Positions 1-5,170 of a DNA stretch of 8,991 bases are shown here, piece by piece (the first letter of the stretch is position 1; every line of letters begins with the position of its first letter). A program made the position numbers and the translations under genes. The notes beneath the pieces were generated by a model, which worked only from the letters and a program-made list of their open reading frames with translations, did no database searches and was not told the DNA's origin. This DNA comes from Clostridia bacterium. GTDB lineage: Bacteria; Bacillota_A; Clostridia; Christensenellales; CAG-138. The DNA is taken from the NCBI GenBank assembly GCA_017553815.1, contig JAFZJT010000289.1, positions 1-8,991 on the forward strand. The letters run 5' to 3'.

Positions 1-649
1 ACTGCGCCTGAATATTCGCAAGCTCGTTCGAGGCGTTGTAAAGATACTCCGCGAGCGTGGAATTATAGCTCGATTCCATCGAGGCGATGTCGTTTGCGAT
101 ATCGTCGTATTCGCGGTTCTTCATGCTCGAAAGATAGCTCGACGAGCCCATGCCGCGCGAATATGCGTCCGCGTCGAGCTCCGCCATAACGGTCTCGCCG
201 TACCTCTGCCTGCCCTCGATCGCCGCGTCCACCGAGGGTCGCAGAAACGATGAAAGCTGGTTGTACAGCTCGTCGAGCGTCGGAAGCGCCATATCGATGC
301 CGTAGCTGTGAAGAGCGGCTATGAGCCTGCTGTAATAATCCTCGAAGCTGCCCGCGTCATAGCCGTTTGCGGGCGCGGTTTCGCCGTTTCCTCCATTTTC
401 GCCCTTGGGGCTGTAGTATCCGCCCGTGCTCTTCGGCTTAGAGGATGCGCCCGTTTGATCGCTCTTAGGCTGCGAAGAAACGAAGCCGTCCGCGCCGTAG
501 CCGCTTGATGCCGAACCGCCCGCAGCATGAGCCGCGCCTGCGCCCCCGCCCATCTCGGAATACCCGGGGCGTATCGGCTTCACATCGTATTCGCCCCTGT
601 TTTTCGTTTCGGGGCGCACTCTTCCGCTTGTAAAGAAAAACTTTGCCAT
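1..649 (-). CDS. Phage-associated hypothetical protein, partial (C-terminus beyond left edge)
   Basis: The minus-strand frame is open from an ATG at 647-649 to the window edge (216 complete codons), with a GGGGGAT ribosome-binding site just upstream. It begins MAKFFFTSGRVRPETKNRG. Residues about 33-98 are a Gly/Ala/Ser/Lys-rich, low-complexity linker. From about residue 100 the protein becomes helical and Tyr/Leu/Asp/Ser-rich, with heptad-like stretches around 103-115, 125-137 and 178-212, suggesting a coiled coil. There is no signal peptide or membrane segment. It lies 91 bp downstream of the major capsid gene on the same strand, so a virion or assembly role (head-neck or internal protein) is inferred from position only. 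I do not recognise a named family. The coding frame is well supported, the function is not. Confidence 0.72.
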   Translation of the reverse strand, partial: MAKFFFTSGRVRPETKNRGEYDVKPIRPGYSEMGGGAGAAHAAGGSASSGYGADGFVSSQPKSDQTGASSKPKSTGGYYSPKGENGGNGETAPANGYDAGSFEDYYSRLIAALHSYGIDMALPTLDELYNQLSSFLRPSVDAAIEGRQRYGETVMAELDADAYSRGMGSSSYLSSMKNREYDDIANDIASMESSYNSTLAEYLYNASNELANIQAQ

Positions 650-740
650 TCTATCCCCCGTTTCTTAGAATAAATATTTTGCTCTTGGGGCGGTTCGCTT
701 CCGCTTCCCCACCCCGACGCACTTTTTCGGCGCTCCCGCC

Positions 741-1958
741 TTAGGAAACGGTGTGCTCGATGCGCACGAGCCAAAGGTCGTTGAGGATAGCGGCGGTGTA
801 CGCCGTCACCTTCGCGCCGACGGTGGCACGCTGGTCGAGGGGGTCCGCAGTGCCGCTCGAGCCGTGGGGCTTGACGATGAGCTGAACGGCGCCCTTGCCC
901 TCAACGTCGATAACGCCGTAGGCGTCCCTGCCGAAAACGACGGTGCCGTGAACGTCCCTTGCGCGGTTGGTGTCCGCCGCGCGCTCGCCCGCGTCGTCGC
1001 TCCAAACCGCGTCGTCCGCGCTCAGGCTCGCGGTCTCGCTCAGATACACGGTGCGGGTCTCGGGGTCGTAGGTGGTGTCGGCGGCGAGGGTGTACTCGGT
1101 TTCGCCGATGCAGAGCTTGTTGCCGGGGATGGAGAGATACGCGAGCTCCTCCTCGGTGGGCTCGTTTTTAAGAACGAAGCTCTTGCTCTCGGTGGTGTCG
1201 GCGTCAACGTAGTTGCGAACAGTCTGGGCAAATACCTTCGCCTCGGTGCTCTCAACGAACACGACGCCGAAGAGCCTGCCGATCTCGCCGCTGTAGATGG
1301 CCTCGGAATTCTGATAGGTGGAAACATTCTTCCACATCTCGTCGTTCTGAAGATCATAGGTCGCCTCGGGGGAGCAGATGCAGATAAAATGCGGAGTTCT
1401 GCCGTTCTCGCAGAAGGGGCGCGCCTTGTTCTTTTTTAGAGTGCGCACGGCCTTTCTTATTTCGGTGGTGGTCAGCTTGTCACTTGCGCCGAGTTGGCTT
1501 CTCGAGAGCTTGCCGCCCGCGTACTGAACGTTGCTTCCGCTTGACACCGCGTCGCGGGTGACCCACTCAACAACGGTGCCGAGCTGCTCGCCGAGAAGCT
1601 CCGCGGAGTCATTGATGACCTGATCGTAGGCGGTAAGATCAAGAAGATCGGTGACCTCGACATACGCGCCGTACTGCTTGACCTCGGCCTCAACCTCGGT
1701 CTGAGAGAGGCTCTGACCGTTGGGGGTAACGCCCTCCACAAGGCCGCTCACCGCCCTTGCGGGGTCGAAGAGGTTCCAGCGGCGGAAGTTGACGTACTTG
1801 CCGTTGTTCCTCGGGACGGAGCGCTTCTGACCGAACTCCTGATAAACAAGGCGGGTCTTGGCGCTCTCAAGGAGCTGCCTGTCATAGAACTTGGAGGGGA
1901 ACTTGACCGCCCTGCTCGCGGTGGTGTTGATATATGCTCTTGAAGTATCGTTAGGCAT
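741..1958 (-). CDS. Major capsid protein, N4-gp56 family
   Basis: This 405-aa protein would form the icosahedral shell of a tailed phage. Recognition rests on family-typical blocks: an N-terminal segment with KYVNFRRWNLFDPA (about 54-67), LVEGVTPNGQSLSQTEVEAE (about 73-92), then QYGAYVEVTDLLDLTAYD, and a C-terminal block with VFGRDAYGVI, VKPHGSSGTADPLDQRATVG and ILNDLWLVRIEH. These match the N4-gp56 type of HK97-fold capsid. Residues about 265-335, between the two conserved halves, are acidic, rich in Thr/Ser/Asp and look beta-forming; they may be an inserted surface domain. The ATG is preceded by AAAGGA about 9 nt upstream. The gene follows the small acidic gene by 41 bp and is probably co-transcribed from the promoter at 2688-2716. 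No frameshift or stop interrupts it, so the gene looks intact even if the prophage is a remnant. The family call is from remembered motifs, not a profile search. Confidence 0.9.
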   Translation of the reverse strand: MPNDTSRAYINTTASRAVKFPSKFYDRQLLESAKTRLVYQEFGQKRSVPRNNGKYVNFRRWNLFDPARAVSGLVEGVTPNGQSLSQTEVEAEVKQYGAYVEVTDLLDLTAYDQVINDSAELLGEQLGTVVEWVTRDAVSSGSNVQYAGGKLSRSQLGASDKLTTTEIRKAVRTLKKNKARPFCENGRTPHFICICSPEATYDLQNDEMWKNVSTYQNSEAIYSGEIGRLFGVVFVESTEAKVFAQTVRNYVDADTTESKSFVLKNEPTEEELAYLSIPGNKLCIGETEYTLAADTTYDPETRTVYLSETASLSADDAVWSDDAGERAADTNRARDVHGTVVFGRDAYGVIDVEGKGAVQLIVKPHGSSGTADPLDQRATVGAKVTAYTAAILNDLWLVRIEHTVS

Positions 1959-1999
1959 TTTTATATTTCCTTTCTTTTGATCGTAGTGTTGCTCCGCGC

Positions 2000-2461
2000 T
2001 TAAAGGCGGATCTTCCTGCCGTCCATATTCGCGCGCTCAAGCTGCTTTTTGAGCCTGCGAAACTGCTCCGCGCTCATGCTCTCATAGTCCGCCTTGGGCG
2101 CTTCAAACAGCCCGCCGCGGATCGGAGCGGGGAGCCTGCGCTTTACCGCAAACTCGGGAGCGGACTCGCCGATCTCGTCAATCTCATCGATCTCATCGTT
2201 TTCGCCTTCGCCGCCGTCTTCCGAGGAATTGCGGTAAGCGTCCGCCTCGTCCCACATCGCGATTATTCGCTCCGCCGCCTCGCGCTCATCCATACCCTCG
2301 GGAATGTTCAGCCTTGCGAGAAATGCTTCGCCGAGCCTCGCAAGATGCGCACCCGAAGCGCCGGGTTCAAAAGCGCCGTTTCCGTCTTTAGGCTCCGCTT
2401 CCGCGCCGGTCTTGCGAATACCATCGATAAGCTCCGCGATGCTCTTTCGTTTCTTCATCAT
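2000..2461 (-). CDS. Small acidic phage protein in scaffold position (hypothetical)
   Basis: This 153-aa protein has a basic start (MMKKRKSIAELIDGIRKTG), a helical middle (about 38-78), a very acidic patch with the tandem tripeptide Asp-Glu-Ile repeated three times (about 89-97), and a basic, Arg/Lys-rich C-terminal helix ending RKIRL. I chose the ATG at 2459-2461 because AGGAAAAGG lies 6 nt upstream. An in-frame ATG seven codons earlier (2482) has only a weak site. Many tailed phages carry a charged helical scaffolding protein immediately before the major capsid gene. Its position, charge pattern and basic C-terminal helix fit that role, but there is no diagnostic motif and I do not recognise a family. 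It is the first gene after the strong minus-strand promoter. A head decoration protein or an unrelated small regulator cannot be excluded. Confidence 0.68.
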   Translation of the reverse strand: MMKKRKSIAELIDGIRKTGAEAEPKDGNGAFEPGASGAHLARLGEAFLARLNIPEGMDEREAAERIIAMWDEADAYRNSSEDGGEGENDEIDEIDEIGESAPEFAVKRRLPAPIRGGLFEAPKADYESMSAEQFRRLKKQLERANMDGRKIRL

Positions 2462-2687
2462 CTTCAGCCTTTTCCTTTCCATTTCACTCAGACGGCATGT
2501 GCCGCGCCGCCTCTCTCCAATCGATTGATTTTCAATACCTTGCCGAAAACAAAAAGCGCCGAAGGCCCTACCCCAAAGCCCAAGTCGCTCTTAAACGGCG
2601 CATATACCGATCAGGATCCTCCAAAAATGCTCCAAAAGATCCCTATCCGACGGAAAGAGCGGCGCCAACGCATCCCCATCTATTTCC
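2462..2687 (-). other. Leader region between phage promoter and first capsid-module gene
   Basis: About 220 nt lie between the predicted transcription start and the first phage gene, with no convincing gene. On the minus strand a 22-codon ORF (ATG at 2677-2679, start MGMRWRRSF, stop before 2610) has no ribosome-binding site. The transcript contains CGCTCTT (complement of 2655-2661) able to pair with AAGAGCG (complement of 2586-2592). It also contains GCGCCG (complement of 2596-2601) able to pair with CGGCGC (complement of 2556-2561), followed directly by TTTTTGTTTT. The two pairings interleave. They resemble an attenuator, but helices this short arise readily by chance. Confidence 0.3.
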
Positions 2688-2716
2688 ATTATAACATGTT
2701 CATTTGCAAAAGTCAA
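2688..2716 (-). promoter_or_regulatory. Strong sigma-A type promoter for the capsid module
   Basis: On the minus strand the -35 is TTGACT (complement of 2711-2716) and the -10 is TATAAT (complement of 2688-2693), separated by exactly 17 nt. This is close to the housekeeping consensus. Initiation is expected near 2681, giving a leader of about 220 nt before the small acidic gene. It is the only good promoter seen on this strand between iscR and the phage genes. An AT-rich dyad at 2722-2746 sits 5 bp upstream of the -35. Confidence 0.8.
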
Positions 2717-2721
2717 CTATT

Positions 2722-2746
2722 GAGAGAATTATTTTATAATTTTCTC
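2722..2746. repeat. AT-rich inverted repeat, candidate operator
   Basis: The arms read GAGA-g-AATTAT and ATAATT-t-TCTC around a TTT centre, so 10 of 11 positions pair and the odd pair is G opposite T. It lies 5 bp upstream of the -35 of the capsid-module promoter and about 100 bp upstream of the iscR promoter. This is a typical place for a regulator or UP-element contact. As RNA it would also fold, but no transcript is predicted to cover it. The function is unknown. Confidence 0.5.
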
Positions 2747-2808
2747 TTTCCGAGAGTGTTAAACGGTTCATTCCCCCGCTTCGCGGATATTTTCGGCAAA
2801 TTTCTGCA

Positions 2809-2825
2809 GGATTAAAATATAATCC
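2809..2825. repeat. Inverted repeat upstream of iscR promoter
   Basis: GGATTA (2809-2814) and TAATCC (2820-2825) form a perfect 6-bp dyad around a 5-nt AT-rich centre. It ends 20 bp before the iscR -35 element. It may be a second operator in the regulatory gap. It is short, so chance is possible. Confidence 0.35.
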
Positions 2826-2838
2826 GACAAAGCAACTC

Positions 2839-2857
2839 GGAATTGTTGACTAATTCC
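2839..2857. promoter_or_regulatory. Candidate IscR operator overlapping the -35
   Basis: GGAATT (2839-2844) and AATTCC (2852-2857) are a perfect dyad whose 7-nt centre contains the TTGACT -35 hexamer. A second imperfect dyad, CCTAT followed by ATGG (2856-2868), fills the spacer up to the -10. Rrf2-family regulators such as IscR and CymR often repress their own promoters from AT-rich dyads overlapping the promoter core, so autoregulation is the likeliest reading. I cannot match it to a proven consensus. Confidence 0.5.
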
Positions 2858-2874
2858 TATCACTATGGTATGAT
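2846..2874 (+). promoter_or_regulatory. iscR operon promoter
   Basis: The -35 is TTGACT (2846-2851) and the -10 is TATGAT (2869-2874), with an exact 17-nt spacer. Transcription should start near 2880-2882, giving an untranslated leader of about 105 nt before iscR. It is probably the main promoter for iscR, nifS, nifU and the downstream gene, since no other comparable promoter is seen before 6136. Confidence 0.8.
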
Positions 2875-2899
2875 TTACTCAAAGCGAAACAGACTAACG

Positions 2900-2940
2900 G
2901 GTGAACGCGAAGCGCAAACCGACAATATGCTTCTTTCACC
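2900..2940 (+). promoter_or_regulatory. Stem-loop in the iscR 5' leader
   Basis: GGTGAA (2900-2905) pairs with TTCACC (2935-2940), and inside it GAAG (2909-2912) pairs with CTTC (2930-2933). The two helices are separated by a small internal loop and capped by about 17 nt. It ends 31 nt before the SD. There is no U-run, so it is not a terminator. It could affect mRNA stability or translation. It matches no riboswitch I recognise. Confidence 0.35.
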
Positions 2941-2984
2941 TTTCACTGTTTGATCTTCACCAAATAAAAACGGAGGTGTGGAAT

Positions 2985-3422
2985 ATGAAGCTCAGCACCA
3001 AGGGTCGCTACGGGCTCAAAGCGATGGTCGATCTCGCCACCGAGTACGATTCGGGCGGAAAGCTTTCGATAGCACAGCTTTCCGAGCGGCAGGAGATAAG
3101 CTATTCCTACCTTGAACAGCTCATAGCACTTCTCAAAAAGGCGCATCTTGTAAGCGCGAGCCGCGGCGCGGCGGGTGGGTACAAGCTCACAAGGGCGCCC
3201 GAGAATATAACAGTCGGCGAAGTCCTAAAGGCGCTTGAGGGCAGCACCGCGCTCGTTGAATGCGTCGATACCTGCGGAACGGACTGCGAAAACGTCTGCT
3301 CCTGCGCAGCTCGTCCTCTCTGGCTCAAGCTCCAGCAGCGCATCGACGATGTTCTCGAATCCACCACCATTCGCGACATGGCGAACGACTACATAACTCA
3401 GAAGGAAAGGAACCTTGATTAA
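2985..3422 (+). CDS. iscR: Rrf2 family Fe-S cluster-sensing regulator IscR
   Basis: This 145-aa winged-helix transcription factor senses iron-sulfur cluster supply and controls Fe-S biogenesis genes. I chose the ATG at 2985 because GGAGGTG (2972-2978) precedes it and the protein then starts with the family-typical MKLSTKGRYGLKAMVDLA. A GTG at 2901 would add 28 unrelated residues. The recognition helix region is about 28-47 (SIAQLSERQEIS then YLEQLIALLKKA) and the wing is about 57-68 (SRGAAGGYKL). Cluster ligand candidates are Cys93, 97, 101, 105 and 107. Aligning the following Trp113 with E. coli IscR puts Cys101 and Cys107 near Cys98 and Cys104, and Arg110 at the position of ligand His107. 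The promoter dyads suggest autoregulation. nifS starts immediately after, so the two are co-translated. CymR-like sulfur regulators are relatives, but the Cys cluster favours IscR. Confidence 0.93.
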   Translation: MKLSTKGRYGLKAMVDLATEYDSGGKLSIAQLSERQEISYSYLEQLIALLKKAHLVSASRGAAGGYKLTRAPENITVGEVLKALEGSTALVECVDTCGTDCENVCSCAARPLWLKLQQRIDDVLESTTIRDMANDYITQKERNLD

Positions 3423-3423
3423 A

Positions 3424-4587
3424 ATGAAAAGGGTCTATATGGATAATGCGGCGACGACCGCGCTCAATAAGGAAGTTTTAGAGGCGATGATGCCCTACCT
3501 CACCGATATCTACGGCAACCCTTCGAGCCTGCACACCTTCGGGCAGGAGGCTCATAAGGCGGTTGAAAACGCGCGCCATCAGGTGGCTGTCGCCATCGGA
3601 GCCGCCGATGATAAGGAGATAATCTTCACCGGCTGCGGCACCGAGAGCGACAATATGGTGCTTCTCGGCATCGCCCAGCGCTACGCTAAGAAGGGCAAGC
3701 ATATCATCACCACCGCCGTGGAGCATCACGCGGTTCTGTATACCGCGGAGCGCCTTGAGAAGATGGGCTATGAAGTGACCTATCTGCCCGTTGATGAATA
3801 CGGCATGGTCACCGCCGCGCAGGTCAGAGAGGCGATAAGGCCCGACACCATCCTCGTTTCCGTCATGTTCGGCAACAACGAGGTCGGCACCGTTATGCCC
3901 ATCAAGCAGATCGGCGAAGTTTGCCGCGAAAAGGGCGTTTTCTTCCATACGGACGCTGTTCAGGCCGTCGGCCACGTTCATATCAACGTTCAGCAAATGA
4001 ATATCGACCTGCTCTCCCTCTCCGCGCATAAGTTCCACGGCCCCAAGGGCGTTGGCGCGCTCTACGTTAAAAAGGGCATCGTCGTTCCCGCCCTGCTCAC
4101 CGGCGGCGCACAGGAGCGCAATAAGCGCGCGGGCACCGAGAACGTTGCTGGCATAGTGGGTCTTGGCAAGGCGATAGAGCTTGCCTGCAGCTCCATCGAC
4201 GAAACGAGCGCAAGGATAATCCATCTTCGCGACAAGCTTATGAGCGGCATCGCCGGAAGCATCCCCGAGGTCAAGCTCAACGGTCACCCCACCGAGCGTC
4301 TGCCCGGCAACGTCAATTTCTCGATCAAATACATCGAGGGCGAATCCATCCTGCTCATGCTCGACATAAACGGTATCGCGGCTTCAAGCGGCTCCGCCTG
4401 CACCAGCGGCTCGCTCGATCCTTCGCATGTGCTTCTTGCGATGGGGCTTCCGCACGAGATCGCGCACGGCTCGCTCCGACTCACCCTTGGCGACGACACC
4501 ACCGAGGAGGAGGTCGATTACGTTCTCGAGGTTCTTCCCAAGGTTGTCGAAAGGCTTCGCAAGATGAGCCCGCTATATAAAGGATAA
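3424..4587 (+). CDS. nifS: Cysteine desulfurase NifS/IscS
   Basis: This 387-aa class V aminotransferase-fold, PLP-dependent enzyme converts L-cysteine to L-alanine and passes the sulfur as a persulfide to the scaffold NifU. Seen in order: N-terminal VYMDNAATT; YGNPSSLHTFG (30-40); the PLP-stacking histidine region TTAVEHHAV (96-104); FGNNEVGTVMPI (149-160); the cofactor Asp177 and Gln180 in HTDAVQAVGH; the Schiff-base Lys203 in SAHKFHGPKG; RAGTENVAGIVG; and the catalytic Cys326 in SSGSACTSG. Length and motifs are complete. The ATG at 3424 gives the usual MKRVYMDNAATT start. A TTG at 3415 is in frame, closer to GGAAAGGAA, and would overlap iscR by 8 nt, so the exact start is uncertain by three codons. 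With the ATG only one base separates it from the iscR stop, so translational coupling is likely. iscS is an equally valid name. Confidence 0.96.
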   Translation: MKRVYMDNAATTALNKEVLEAMMPYLTDIYGNPSSLHTFGQEAHKAVENARHQVAVAIGAADDKEIIFTGCGTESDNMVLLGIAQRYAKKGKHIITTAVEHHAVLYTAERLEKMGYEVTYLPVDEYGMVTAAQVREAIRPDTILVSVMFGNNEVGTVMPIKQIGEVCREKGVFFHTDAVQAVGHVHINVQQMNIDLLSLSAHKFHGPKGVGALYVKKGIVVPALLTGGAQERNKRAGTENVAGIVGLGKAIELACSSIDETSARIIHLRDKLMSGIAGSIPEVKLNGHPTERLPGNVNFSIKYIEGESILLMLDINGIAASSGSACTSGSLDPSHVLLAMGLPHEIAHGSLRLTLGDDTTEEEVDYVLEVLPKVVERLRKMSPLYKG

Positions 4588-4711
4588 TTAGGGCTGCGCC
4601 CTTTAGTGAATAGTTGAGGATGAAATTCCTTCGGAATTTCTCAAGAGCATATCAGCGTTCATAAAGCCAAACATAAGAATAACACGATTGATTTTAGGAG
4701 GTTGAATATTT
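4588..4711 (+). repeat. Two hairpins in the nifS-nifU gap, possible dispersed repeat
   Basis: The 124-bp gap holds a small hairpin, GGGC (4591-4594) with GCCC (4598-4601), and a stronger one, GAAATTCC (4622-4629) with GGAATTTC (4633-4640), perfect over 8 bp with a TTC loop. Flanking TTGAG (4614-4618) and TCAA (4641-4644) can extend it past an internal bulge. Neither is followed by a U-run, so they are not classic terminators. They could set the nifS-to-nifU transcript ratio or be a remnant of a small interspersed repeat. The nifU SD (AGGAGG, about 4697-4702) lies near the 3' end of the gap. Confidence 0.55.
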
Positions 4712-5164
4712 ATGTATACCGAAAAAGTTATGGATCATTTTGAAAACCCGCGCAACATGGGCGAGGTCGAGGGCGCAAACGGCATCGGCATGGTCGGCAA
4801 CGCGAAATGCGGCGACATCATGCAGATGTTTCTCAAGATAAACGACGAAGGCATCATCGAGGACGTCGGCTTCAAGACCTTCGGCTGCGGCGCTGCCGTT
4901 GCAACCAGCAGCATGGCAACCGAGCTCATCAAGGGCAAGAGCATCGACGAAGCCCTGCAGCTCACCAACTCCGCCGTTGTGGAGGCGCTCGAGGGTCTGC
5001 CCCCCGCACAGCTCCATTGCTCCGTGCTCGCCGAGGAGGCCGTCAAGGCCGCCATCGACAACTACTATGCCCGCAAGGATGGCAAGGATATCGAATGTAC
5101 CTGCGCCGACTGCGGTCACGATCATGAGCACGAGCACGCGGACGACGAAAGCGAGGAGGCTTGA
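4712..5164 (+). CDS. nifU: Fe-S cluster assembly scaffold NifU/IscU, Clostridium type
   Basis: This 150-aa scaffold accepts sulfur from NifS, assembles an Fe-S cluster and hands it to apo-proteins in the cytosol. The three cluster cysteines are present: Cys33 in AKCGD (with the conserved Asp35), Cys59 in FGCGAA, and Cys103 in LHCSVLAEEAVKAAI. The start MYTEKVMDHFENPRNMG is typical, with AGGAGG upstream. The position of the E. coli HscA-binding motif LPPVK reads LPPAQ (96-100), which fits the absence of hscA and hscB here. The domain ends near residue 121. An added tail of about 29 residues holds Cys129, Cys131, Cys134, His136, His138, His140 and His142, then an acidic end, and looks able to bind metal. 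Similar short Cys-rich tails occur in some clostridial NifU proteins. The neighbours nifS and iscR fix its role. Confidence 0.95.
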   Translation: MYTEKVMDHFENPRNMGEVEGANGIGMVGNAKCGDIMQMFLKINDEGIIEDVGFKTFGCGAAVATSSMATELIKGKSIDEALQLTNSAVVEALEGLPPAQLHCSVLAEEAVKAAIDNYYARKDGKDIECTCADCGHDHEHEHADDESEEA

Positions 5165-5170
5165 GCCTTT

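Noticed and set aside
687..710. Possible hairpin or terminator between the capsid gene and the next phage gene
   Set aside because: The stem is GGGG-CGG with CCG-CTT-CCCC, needs a 3-nt bulge, and on the transcribed strand is followed by an A-rich stretch, not a U-run.
753..1439. Long plus-strand ORF (228 aa) opposite the capsid gene
   Set aside because: It lies wholly inside the capsid gene, has no ribosome-binding site, and has the repetitive Gly/Val/Ala/Asp make-up expected from the complement of GC-rich codons.
2345..2815. Plus-strand ORF (156 aa) crossing the phage gene and the regulatory gap
   Set aside because: It spans the phage promoter and dyads, has no ribosome-binding site, and changes composition along its length. 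It is a chance open frame.
2901..2984. Upstream GTG start extending IscR by 28 residues
   Set aside because: The extension is not family-like and has no SD, while the ATG at 2985 has GGAGGTG and gives the canonical IscR N-terminus.
2462..2984. Attachment site, tRNA or integrase scar between phage genes and iscR
   Set aside because: I looked for a tRNA, a tRNA 3' end or long direct repeats in the gap and saw none. A short core repeat could only be found with the other prophage end, which is outside the window.
3478..4287. Minus-strand ORF (269 aa) opposite nifS
   Set aside because: nifS is certain from its motifs. The antisense frame has no promoter or ribosome-binding site and no recognisable domain.
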